A stretch of DNA of 9,918 bases. Origin: Polaromonas sp. GTDB taxonomy: Bacteria > Pseudomonadota > Gammaproteobacteria > Burkholderiales > Burkholderiaceae_C. Positions 1 through 5,334 of the stretch are shown piece after piece. Location: NCBI GenBank assembly GCA_014376885.1, contig JACMQR010000015.1, forward strand, positions 1 through 9,918, given 5' to 3'. Both the position numbers and the translations under genes were made by a program. Position 1 is the first letter of the stretch. Every line of letters starts with the position of its first letter. The notes below the pieces were generated by a model. The model saw only the letters and a list, made by a program, of their open reading frames with translations. It ran no database searches and was not told where the DNA came from.

Positions 1-169
1 CCGCCCAGCCGTCGTCGTCCTCGTTTTTCAGCACCCGGGCCGTCCAGCCATCGCCGCACCACAAACGCGCCTGCTGGATTTTCGGCGCGTCGGCGGCCAG
101 GGGTTCGGTCGCCGGCTCAGGCGTCGGTTGGCGGGATTCGGTCACGGCTCGGTCACTCGGTTCGTTCAT
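1..169 (-). CDS. Unrecognised protein, N-terminal part only (runs off the window)
   Basis: An open frame of 56 codons starts at the ATG at 169-167 and runs off the left edge without a stop. The first 30 residues are rich in Pro, Glu, Thr and Ala and look disordered. From about residue 31 the sequence becomes structured-looking (QQARLWCGDGWTARVLKNED), with tryptophans and an acidic run DDD near the cut edge. A purine-rich stretch with GGGAG lies only 2 bases before the ATG, closer than ideal, so the start could be misplaced. I cannot assign a family; the piece may be a small cytosolic protein. It is divergent from the small gene at 407. Confidence 0.6.
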   Translation of the reverse strand, partial: MNEPSDRAVTESRQPTPEPATEPLAADAPKIQQARLWCGDGWTARVLKNEDDDGWA

Positions 170-205
170 CGCTCCCGCCAGGGTTGCTGCGGGCAAGGCT
201 GCGGA

Positions 206-211
206 TTTTAC
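206..211 (-). promoter_or_regulatory. Possible -10 box for the leftward partial gene
   Basis: Read on the minus strand, 211-206 is TAAAAT, a 5/6 match to the sigma-70 -10 consensus, about 37 bases upstream of the ATG at 169. No good -35 box is visible at the right spacing, so this is weak. Confidence 0.2.
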
Positions 212-286
212 TGTCAGCGGGGCGCCATCGCAGGCGGCAAGCGCCGCGGTTACACTTTTTCCAGTCAAACAGGCCGCTGGTGCTTG

Positions 287-315
287 TTGGCAGGCCGTTA
301 GCAGCTATGTATTCA
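287..315 (+). promoter_or_regulatory. Possible sigma-70 promoter for the small gene at 407
   Basis: TTGGCA at 287-292 and TATTCA at 310-315 are 17 bases apart. The -35 is good and the -10 is mediocre; TATGTA at 306-311 is an alternative -10 but with poor spacing. It would give a leader of about 85 bases before the start at 407. The interval 170-406 holds nothing else that I can support. Confidence 0.25.
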
Positions 316-406
316 GTAGCAAAAGCAACCGCAAAGCCAAAACAAAACTAAAATGACTGCGGCGCTGCGCTGTTTGCAGCCCGAGCCTTCCAGGCAAAGG
401 ACCGAC

Positions 407-625
407 ATGACCGAATGGGTGATCAAAATGCTGGCCTTGATCAAAAGCGGCAATCTTGCAGCAGCGGTGGCGCAGATCAAGGCCACGACCAGCAGCAAGG
501 ATGTGCGCCAGCTGCATGGCGCGCTGGACAAGGCCCGGCTGCTTGCCCGGCTGCCGGCAGTGGAGCTGGCAATCAACGACCAGCTGCGGGCGCTGGCGTC
601 GCCGCGCCTGAGCCGCTCGCCCTGA
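407..625 (+). CDS. Small hypothetical protein, 72 residues
   Basis: The start at 407 is chosen because AAAGGA at 396-401 is a good ribosome binding site 5 bases before it; the in-frame ATG at 353 has none. The product begins MTEWVIKMLALIKSGNLAAA and appears helical, with a Lys/Arg-rich middle (DKARLLARLP) and no signal peptide or clear membrane segment. I do not recognise the family. It is convergent with the minus-strand operon ending at 647, only 21 bases away. The good binding site and compact helical composition favour a real gene, but it is short and unrecognised. Confidence 0.5.
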   Translation: MTEWVIKMLALIKSGNLAAAVAQIKATTSSKDVRQLHGALDKARLLARLPAVELAINDQLRALASPRLSRSP

Positions 626-646
626 CGGGTTCAGTGCGGGCTTTAT

Positions 647-949
647 TCAGCTGAAAATCTCGAACTGCGCATCGCCCATGTAGCGGTTCGGCCCGAGGGC
701 GGCGGTCATGGCGGCCGACTCGGCCGCCCGCCACTGGCCTAAGATTTCCAGCTCGCCCGGCGACAGCACATCGTCGACCGGGTTTTCACCATAGGTGGCC
801 ACGATGCGCCGGTAGGCCGCATGCACCGGTGCGACCAGGCATTCGTCGCCCAGCGATTCGTCCAGCGCCTGCCTGAACCGCTGCTCGGCCGCCTGCAACT
901 GGGCCGGGCTGGCGTCTTCGAATGCATAAAGTTTGACTGTGTAGCTCAT
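647..949 (-). CDS. Hypothetical protein, 100 residues, last gene of the MCE operon
   Basis: The product starts MSYTVKLYAFEDASPAQL and seems to be a soluble, acidic, mainly helical protein (helix about residues 15-32, then HAAYRRIVATYG at about 43-54). It has no signal peptide or membrane segment, so it is probably cytosolic. Its ATG (949-947) overlaps the TGA of the lipoprotein gene (948-946) in an ATGA junction, which points to translational coupling and to a job linked to that operon. No strong ribosome binding site precedes it, consistent with coupling. I do not recognise the family and give no function. Confidence 0.75.
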   Translation of the reverse strand: MSYTVKLYAFEDASPAQLQAAEQRFRQALDESLGDECLVAPVHAAYRRIVATYGENPVDDVLSPGELEILGQWRAAESAAMTAALGPNRYMGDAQFEIFS

Positions 950-1644
950 GGTGGGTCTTTCTCAGGCTGTTGCAGGCATAGCCCGGCGCCCTGGGCAATC
1001 GCCATGCGACGGCGCACACGGTTTGCCTCTTGCATGTCGCCGCCCTCTTCGGCATGCCGGGCCTGCACGCCCAGCCAGGCCAGCAACGGGCGCCGCCAGC
1101 CCTGGGCGGATGCAGTGTCGACGGCCTGGGCAATGACCAGCAGGCTGGCCTGCCGGGTTTGCAGCAAAACTCCGGCTGCAACCAGTTGCGCCAGCGGGTC
1201 GGCAATCGCCTTGAGCGACGCGGCGTCACCGCTCGCCACAGCGCGCTGGGCCGGCGGCAGCAGCACAATATTTTCAGCAACCAGCCGGCCCTGCAGGTAT
1301 TCGGCATAGGCCGTCTGGGCGGGGGTCGCATCGGCCCGCAAGGGCTCAAAACCGGCGCAGGTCTCAAATACCAGGCTGGCGACGCGGGCGGCGCAGTGCA
1401 GCAGTTCGGCCGTGGCCAGCAGGTCGGCGCGGCCGGTGCGCGACAGCTGGTTGCGGGCGCGCGCCAGCTCGGCGGCTTCCACCCGGCTGTCGCCGGCCAG
1501 GTAGGCGCCGACCGATCGCTCCACCGACCCTTTGGCCTCGACCTGCCAGTCCGGTGGTTTCGGTCCGCCGGCGCAGGCGCACAGCAGCACAGCGCTGGCG
1601 AGCCAAGCCGACGGTTTCATAACGCGGGTAAAAAACGGGCTCAT
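946..1644 (-). CDS. Lipoprotein of unknown family in the MCE transport operon
   Basis: With the start at 1644 the product has 232 residues. A signal sequence (hydrophobic part about residues 13-23) ends in the lipobox-like L21-C-A-C24 followed by AGG, so the mature protein should be lipidated on Cys24 and anchored in a membrane on the periplasmic side. The rest is helix-rich and Ala/Leu-rich with no recognised domain; two cysteines lie close together near residues 84 and 96. The start at 1644 is preferred because its ATG overlaps the TGA of the MCE gene (ATGA at 1644-1641). ATG 1680 would put 12 extra residues inside the upstream gene, and ATG 1620 also gives a good signal peptide (MKPSAWLAS). 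In related operons this slot often carries an auxiliary lipoprotein (PqiC/ABC_trans_aux type), but I do not see that family here. Function in lipid transport is inferred from position only. Confidence 0.75.
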   Translation of the reverse strand: MSPFFTRVMKPSAWLASAVLLCACAGGPKPPDWQVEAKGSVERSVGAYLAGDSRVEAAELARARNQLSRTGRADLLATAELLHCAARVASLVFETCAGFEPLRADATPAQTAYAEYLQGRLVAENIVLLPPAQRAVASGDAASLKAIADPLAQLVAAGVLLQTRQASLLVIAQAVDTASAQGWRRPLLAWLGVQARHAEEGGDMQEANRVRRRMAIAQGAGLCLQQPEKDPP

Positions 1645-2645
1645 GGCAGCTTTATCTCCGCATCCCGGGAAAACGGCCATTTGCGGTTGATGTCGCCGAC
1701 CAGCCCGTCGACCTTTCGCAAACTGGCTTCCACCTCGGCGCGCAGCGCCCCCAGGTCGGCGCTGGCCTCTTTGGCATTTGAAGAGACGGCCTGCGCGTCG
1801 ACCAGGATCGCATCGACTTTTTTCAAGCTGGCGCGGGCCTCGCCGAGCATGGCATTGAGCTGCATGACGGTGGCGCGCGTCTCGGGCAGAAATCCCTTGT
1901 CGCCAAACACCTGGGTGTCGGTCTTGGCGGCCAGGCTGTCGAACCTGGCCAGCAGGCGGTTGACACGGTCCAGCGTGACCGAAAACTTTTTGGCTTCAAT
2001 CTCGCTGCCCAGCAGCACCGCCAGAGCGCCGCCGGGCGCATTGGGCCGCCCGGTCAGCACCTGCACACTGGCCAGGCTGGCGCCGACCGAGCCGCCGCTG
2101 CGGGTCAAGCTGGCCAGGTTGTCGATGAGTTCCCTGGCGGCTGACACCACCCGCGCAATCTCTGCGCTGGCATCGCCCTGCAGCACGCTTCGCACAGCGC
2201 CTTCCGGCAGCGGCGGATCGTTCAGCAAGCCGGTGTAGGCGCGGATGCTCGGGCCGCCGACGATTCCCCTGACCAGCGTGAACACGCTGCTGGTGCGCAG
2301 CCAGCGGGCATCCTTGCTGGCCACATCGACCAGGATGCGCACCTTGCCGTCTTCGGCCAGCTCGATGCGGCGTACCCGGCCGATGGGAAAGCCGGCAAAC
2401 GTCATGTCCATGCCAACCACCACCCCTTCGGAATCCTCGGCCATCAGCACCAGGCGCTGGGTCGACTCGAAGGCGCCGCGTGCATACAGCACATACACCG
2501 CCGACCCGCAAACCAGCAGCAGCATGAACAGCATCAGCAGCCGGGCCTTGAACTCCAGGCTGGCGGTATTTTCCGGCGCGGTGCCAGCGCCCGGCGTAGC
2601 AGGCAGCACGGCGGGCGCAGGCGGTGAATCAGGCGGTGAACTCAT
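1641..2645 (-). CDS. MCE (MlaD-type) substrate-binding protein of a lipid transport system
   Basis: This 334-residue protein has the layout of single-MCE-domain proteins: a Pro/Ala-rich cytoplasmic tail (1-30), one membrane anchor (about 35-54, RLLMLFMLLLVCGSAVYVLY), an MCE domain (about 63-140) and a long helical C-terminal half. The MCE signature is clear: VVGMDMTFAGFPIGRVRRIE (77-95) and the later GIVGGPSIRAYTG (127-139). MCE proteins form hexameric rings in the periplasm that carry phospholipid or other hydrophobic molecules between the inner-membrane permease and the outer membrane. The C-terminal helices (about 215-325) are likely coiled coils lengthening the channel. The gene starts 18 bases after the permease stop and overlaps the lipoprotein gene by 4 bases. 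The exact lipid and direction of transport cannot be read from sequence. Confidence 0.9.
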   Translation of the reverse strand: MSSPPDSPPAPAVLPATPGAGTAPENTASLEFKARLLMLFMLLLVCGSAVYVLYARGAFESTQRLVLMAEDSEGVVVGMDMTFAGFPIGRVRRIELAEDGKVRILVDVASKDARWLRTSSVFTLVRGIVGGPSIRAYTGLLNDPPLPEGAVRSVLQGDASAEIARVVSAARELIDNLASLTRSGGSVGASLASVQVLTGRPNAPGGALAVLLGSEIEAKKFSVTLDRVNRLLARFDSLAAKTDTQVFGDKGFLPETRATVMQLNAMLGEARASLKKVDAILVDAQAVSSNAKEASADLGALRAEVEASLRKVDGLVGDINRKWPFSRDAEIKLP

Positions 2646-2663
2646 GGCGCAACCGGTTAGCGG

Positions 2664-3476
2664 TCAGTAGTAGTTGCCAACCAGCGAAGCCACCTCGACC
2701 AGCACCAGCACGGCAAACATACGCACCAGGCCGCGCATTTCGGCGCTGCTGCGCGCACTGGCACCGCGCATGCCGTAGAGTGCCGATGCCATGGGAATGA
2801 TCGCCACGGCCAGGCAAAAAAACAAAGTTTTCACAACCAGAATCAGCGTCACGGCCGGGGTGAAGACTTGTCCGAAAAGCCGGGTGAAGCCCGCCAGGCC
2901 GGACACGGCAAAGCCATAGGCGGTGACATAGGCCACCGCCAGCGCAACCACGCAGCTCAGCGCGGCCAGCGTGATGCCGGCGAACATGCCGGCCACCACC
3001 CGCGGCAACACCTCCTGGCGCATCGGCTCGGTGCCCTCGTTGCGCAGGCGCTCGAGCTGGCCGCTGGCCTGCAAGGCAGTCAGCTCGGCGCCGTCGGGAA
3101 TCGTGCAGCGCAGCGCCACGAACAGCGCGGCAGTCAGGGGAATCAGCTCGAGCACCAGCACCCGGATCACCAGCTGCAACCCGTACTGGGACAGGCCGTA
3201 GCTGTGCGCCGTCACCACCACGATCCGGGTCAGCACCAAGCTCACCAGAGCGCACAGCAGTGAAAAACCCAGCAGCACCGGCGCCGTGCTGGTGTAGACA
3301 TGCCAGGCCAGCACCCGACGGCTGGCCCGCTGGTAGCTCGACGGCGAGAGCGTCAGCACCAAGATCACGGCGGCCAGTTGCGCCAGCTGCCACCATTCGG
3401 CCATCCAGTGCTGCGCGGCTTGACCCGTCAGGGTCAGGCGGCTGTGCCAGGGCGTGGAGAGGGACATGAGCGCCAT
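2664..3476 (-). CDS. MlaE-family ABC transporter permease
   Basis: This is an integral inner-membrane protein of about 270 residues with five or six hydrophobic segments (about 63-88, 103-122, 158-190, 205-232, 250-266). It carries the MlaE-type cytoplasmic coupling segment at about 129-162 (GAELTALQASGQLERLRNEG, then EPMRQEVLPRVVAG). MlaE dimers normally sit between an ATPase dimer (MlaF) and an MCE hexamer (MlaD). Here the MCE gene follows after 18 bases and there is no ATPase gene between or upstream. The start is uncertain: ATG 3476 and ATG 3467 are both possible and neither has a clear ribosome binding site, while the GTG at 3545 would add a Gly/Pro/Arg-rich, membrane-unlike tail. A 16-bp GC palindrome lies just before 3476. 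Family call secure; start and substrate not. Confidence 0.85.
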   Translation of the reverse strand: MALMSLSTPWHSRLTLTGQAAQHWMAEWWQLAQLAAVILVLTLSPSSYQRASRRVLAWHVYTSTAPVLLGFSLLCALVSLVLTRIVVVTAHSYGLSQYGLQLVIRVLVLELIPLTAALFVALRCTIPDGAELTALQASGQLERLRNEGTEPMRQEVLPRVVAGMFAGITLAALSCVVALAVAYVTAYGFAVSGLAGFTRLFGQVFTPAVTLILVVKTLFFCLAVAIIPMASALYGMRGASARSSAEMRGLVRMFAVLVLVEVASLVGNYY

Positions 3477-3481
3477 GATAG

Positions 3482-3497
3482 CGGGGCCCGGGCCCCG
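3482..3497. repeat. 16-bp perfect GC palindrome upstream of the permease start
   Basis: CGGGGCCCGGGCCCCG is identical to its reverse complement. It ends 5 bases before the ATG at 3476 (reading leftward), where a ribosome binding site would be expected. In RNA it could fold on itself or dimerise. Confidence 0.7.
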
Positions 3498-3515
3498 GAC
3501 GGCTTTTCGCTTCCC

Positions 3516-3530
3516 GCCGCCGCAGGCGGC
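3516..3530. repeat. Short hairpin (6-bp stem, 3-base loop)
   Basis: GCCGCC at 3516-3521 pairs with GGCGGC at 3525-3530. It lies in the leader of the permease operon if transcription starts upstream of it. There is no T tract, so it is not an obvious terminator. Confidence 0.35.
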
Positions 3531-3560
3531 TGCGGGCCAGGGCACAGCCGCGCAGCACGG

Positions 3561-3575
3561 GTGTTTTTAAAACAC
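3561..3575. promoter_or_regulatory. Inverted repeat, possible operator in a divergent intergenic region
   Basis: GTGTTTT-T-AAAACAC is a perfect 7-1-7 inverted repeat. It lies between the leftward permease gene (start about 3476) and the rightward peptidase gene (start about 3701), in a locally AT-rich patch. The symmetry and position suit a dimeric repressor or activator, but no regulator is identified. Confidence 0.35.
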
Positions 3576-3579
3576 GACA

Positions 3580-3592
3580 CATTCAAAGAATG
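3580..3592. promoter_or_regulatory. Second inverted repeat in the divergent region
   Basis: CATTC-AAA-GAATG is a perfect 5-3-5 inverted repeat beginning 4 bases after the previous one. Short repeats like this arise by chance, so support is low on its own. Confidence 0.25.
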
Positions 3593-3663
3593 CGGCCTGC
3601 TTTTTTCATGTGAAACCAGAAAAACCTAAGCGCACAAAATGAAACCAATGTAAGTAAAAGTCA

Positions 3664-3693
3664 TTGACTTTGAACAAATCCTTCAAGTATGCT
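3664..3693 (+). promoter_or_regulatory. Sigma-70-like promoter for the NlpC/P60 peptidase gene
   Basis: TTGACT (3664-3669) and TATGCT (3688-3693) are separated by 18 bases. The -35 matches 5/6 and the -10 matches 4/6. The expected transcription start is about 3700, at or next to the ATG at 3701, so the mRNA may be leaderless. Confidence 0.45.
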
Positions 3694-3700
3694 CGCCGCC

Positions 3701-4270
3701 ATGCGAATGATTCCTCTTGTCCTCGTCCTGACCCTGGCCCTGGCTGCAGTTTGCAGCGTCCCGGTCCACGCAGCGCCAGCAGGCCCGGGGGATGAGATCG
3801 ACAGGCTCCTGGCCGACCGCGGGTTGCTGACCAAAATCGACACGGTGCGCCAAAACGTCACCACCAAAGCATCCGAACTGGTGGTCAATGCCATGGGCTT
3901 TCTGGGCGTTCCCTACAAATGGGGCGGAACCGATGCCGACTCCGGTTTTGACTGCAGCGGCTTTGTCGCCTCGGTTTACCAGCAAAGCATTGGCCTGCTG
4001 CTGCCCCGCAAGGCCGAGCAGCAGGCGGCCACCACCCAGAAAATTGACCAGACCGACCTGCAGCCGGGCGATCTGGTGTTTTTCAACACCATGCGGCGAG
4101 CCTTCAGCCATGTCGGCATCTACATCGGTAACGGCAAGTTCATTCACGCACCCCGGGCCGGCGCCGAAGTCCGGGTGGAAAGCATGGGCGGCAGCTACTG
4201 GCAGCGCCGGTTCGATGGCGCCCGGCGCGTTCCGGCGGCAGCGACGGCCGCAGCCGAGCACGCCCAGTAG
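3701..4270 (+). CDS. Secreted NlpC/P60 (C40) cell-wall peptidase
   Basis: The 189-residue product begins with a signal peptide (hydrophobic core about 4-20, cleavage probably after VHA near residue 23) and carries one NlpC/P60 domain from about residue 60. The catalytic triad is visible: Cys85 in FDCSGFV, His137 in FSHVGIYIG and His149 in FIHAPRAG. The conserved GVPYKWGG lies just before the Cys, and LQPGDLVFF between Cys and His. Such enzymes cut peptide cross-links or stems of peptidoglycan in the periplasm. There is no separate binding domain, which is usual for short proteobacterial members. Three ATGs (3689, 3701, 3707) could start it. None has a ribosome binding site, and 3701 is chosen because the likely promoter overlaps 3689. 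It is divergent from the permease operon and stands alone. Confidence 0.9.
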   Translation: MRMIPLVLVLTLALAAVCSVPVHAAPAGPGDEIDRLLADRGLLTKIDTVRQNVTTKASELVVNAMGFLGVPYKWGGTDADSGFDCSGFVASVYQQSIGLLLPRKAEQQAATTQKIDQTDLQPGDLVFFNTMRRAFSHVGIYIGNGKFIHAPRAGAEVRVESMGGSYWQRRFDGARRVPAAATAAAEHAQ

Positions 4271-4292
4271 CCTTGGGCCGCCGGCGTGTTGT

Positions 4293-4316
4293 CAGCAGGG
4301 CGGCACTGCCCTGCTG
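4293..4316 (+). terminator. Strong hairpin after the peptidase gene, no T tract
   Basis: CAGCAGGGC (4293-4301) pairs perfectly with GCCCTGCTG (4308-4316), a 9-bp stem with a 6-base loop, 22 bases after the stop codon. The following bases (CACCCGAAAT) are not T-rich, so it is a poor intrinsic terminator. It may instead protect the mRNA 3' end or be the first arm of a larger folded RNA. Confidence 0.4.
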
Positions 4317-4378
4317 CACCCGAAATCCCCCACGGCGCTGAAGCGCCCAACGGTTGCTTCGCCGTCAATACCGTGAAA

Positions 4379-4463
4379 GCATCACCCCATCGACACGCCA
4401 CGCGGCGCTGTGGTGATGCCCTGCGCGTGCAGACCGGCCCGCCTGGCTGGCTGACCGCAGGGC
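4379..4463 (+). ncRNA. Candidate structured RNA element (two adjacent compound hairpins)
   Basis: First hairpin: GCATCACC 4379-4386 pairs with GGTGATGC 4412-4419, ACA 4393-4395 with TGT 4409-4411, and CGCC 4396-4399 with GGCG 4404-4407. This gives about 15 base pairs interrupted by a 6-base and a 1-base bulge. Second hairpin: GCCCTGCG 4418-4425 pairs with CGCAGGGC 4456-4463, with an inner stem CGGCC 4435-4439 / GGCTG 4445-4449 (one G-U). The two share bases 4418-4419 and could stack or switch. No known RNA family was recognised, and the strand is assumed from the neighbouring genes. It could be a peptidase 3'UTR, a small RNA or a leader of the dehydrogenase operon. Confidence 0.3.
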
Positions 4464-4505
4464 CGCTGAACCGCCGCCAAGGCCTGTACAAGCAGTCTGC
4501 CGCAA

Positions 4506-4528
4506 ACGGGCGGTCTGCCGTCTTTTTT
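4506..4528 (+). terminator. Weak intrinsic terminator with T6
   Basis: A5-C-G...C-G-T-type stem: A4506-C4507 pairs with G4520-T4521, and GGC 4509-4511 pairs with GCC 4517-4519, with G4508 bulged and a GGTCT loop, followed by C and six Ts (4523-4528). The stem is short, so efficiency may be low. It would end transcription from the peptidase gene or the structured region before the dehydrogenase operon. Confidence 0.4.
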
Positions 4529-4616
4529 GAGGGCCGCCCGCCCCCACGCTAGGGTTTGCCCTGTAGGTAGTCAGCTATCACCTGCCCGCGCGCAATTGGT
4601 GAAATACTGGCCGCGT

Positions 4617-4640
4617 CATCTGCACCCGATGCAGCAGATG
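4617..4640. promoter_or_regulatory. Inverted repeat before the dehydrogenase operon, possible operator or leader hairpin
   Basis: CATCTGC (4617-4623) and GCAGATG (4634-4640) are perfect 7-base inverted repeats around a 10-base spacer. They end 14 bases before the ribosome binding site GGAGA (4655-4659) of the gene at 4665. The geometry suits a dimeric DNA-binding protein or an mRNA hairpin. The RHH protein of the same operon is a candidate binder, which is inference. Confidence 0.4.
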
Positions 4641-4664
4641 CTAATAAACCCACTGGAGACAAAC

Positions 4665-5294
4665 ATGCGTGTCATTCCCATAGCCGCACAGCAACCCGAG
4701 CTTGCAGGCTGCGATGAAGAAAGCGGCGTGGTCCGCAAAGTCAACCTGCCGCTGGCGCGGCGCGAGTTTTTGAAAGGCTCCGGCCTGTTGTTCGGCGTGC
4801 TGGCCACCGGCACGCTGCTGGCAGGCTTGGCACCGTCAAACGCCTGGGCCCTGGAACTCAAGAAACTTTCCACCGCGGAAGGCCAGACCCTGATGGCCAT
4901 GGGGCGCGTTCTGTATCCCCATCAAAAGCTGCCCGATGCGGTCTACGCGCTGCTGGCCAAGGACCTTGACGCCAAGGCGGGCAGCGATGCCAGCGCCGCC
5001 AAGATGCTGCAGGAAGGCATTGGCTGGCTGAACAAGTCGGCCGGCGGCGACTTTGCCAAGGCAAGCGTCACAAAAAAGGAAGAGATCGTGCGCGGCATGG
5101 AAGGAACGCCGTTTTTTGGCGCGGTGCGCGGCCAGTGCGTGACCTCGATCTATGACAACGACATGGCCTACGCCGTGTTCGGCTACCCCGGCTCTGCCTG
5201 GGAAAAGGGCGGCTACATCACCCGCGGCTTTCAGGACCTGAAGTGGCTGGCCGCGCCCAGCAAAGAAGCCAGCCCGCCGCCTTACATGGGCTGA
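4665..5294 (+). CDS. Tat-exported gluconate 2-dehydrogenase subunit 3-like small subunit
   Basis: The 209-residue product has an N-terminal tail of about 30 residues, then a twin-arginine signal (ARREFLKGSG, Arg32-Arg33) and a hydrophobic stretch to about residue 60, with likely cleavage after AWA at 62. The mature part matches the small (gamma) subunit family of FAD-linked sugar dehydrogenases, including the closing GYPGSAWEKGGYITRGFQDL. The family has no known catalytic site; it binds the flavoprotein subunit and supplies the export signal. The start at 4665 is set by GGAGA at 4655-4659, 5 bases upstream; earlier in-frame starts would add about 46 residues and lack a binding site. The flavoprotein gene follows after 40 bases and has no export signal, so the pair is probably exported together already folded. 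Confidence 0.85.
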   Translation: MRVIPIAAQQPELAGCDEESGVVRKVNLPLARREFLKGSGLLFGVLATGTLLAGLAPSNAWALELKKLSTAEGQTLMAMGRVLYPHQKLPDAVYALLAKDLDAKAGSDASAAKMLQEGIGWLNKSAGGDFAKASVTKKEEIVRGMEGTPFFGAVRGQCVTSIYDNDMAYAVFGYPGSAWEKGGYITRGFQDLKWLAAPSKEASPPPYMG

Positions 5295-5334
5295 ATGCCC
5301 GCGACACGAATCCATTTATATTTCGGAGATTGAC

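Larger units (their letters stand above)
4271..4664. other. 394-base interval without a convincing gene; highly folded in its first two-thirds
   Basis: Open frames here have no recognisable protein features or ribosome binding sites. The interval holds several perfect inverted repeats (listed separately), a T6 run at 4523-4528, and a 7-bp inverted repeat just before the ribosome binding site of the next gene. Additional alternative pairings are ACGGCG 4332-4337 with CGCCGT 4360-4365, CACGG 4331-4335 with CCGTG 4371-4375, and GGCGC 4334-4338 with GCGCC 4343-4347. An 8-base direct repeat GTCTGCCG occurs at 4495-4502 and 4513-4520. No convincing sigma-70 promoter for the next gene was found. Confidence 0.6.

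Noticed and set aside
1030..2238. 402-codon plus-strand open frame
   Set aside because: It lies antisense to the lipoprotein and MCE genes, has no protein-like domain and no ribosome binding site; long antisense frames are expected in GC-rich DNA.
3501..3545. Upstream GTG start (3545) for the permease
   Set aside because: The extra 23 residues are Gly/Pro/Arg/Lys-rich, encoded by hairpin-forming DNA, and no binding site precedes the GTG.
4495..4520. Direct repeat GTCTGCCG as the start of a CRISPR or iteron array
   Set aside because: Only two 8-base copies, 10 bases apart; no further copies are seen.
4195..4552. Open frames on both strands in the gap after the peptidase gene
   Set aside because: Compositions are Arg/Pro/Ala/Gly rich, starts lack binding sites, and the plus frame would need a GTG start and run through the T6 tract. 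Dense base pairing explains the region better.
4608..4624. Sigma-54-like TGGC...TGCA before the dehydrogenase operon
   Set aside because: The GG and GC elements are 11 bases apart instead of 10, and the rest of the consensus is poor.
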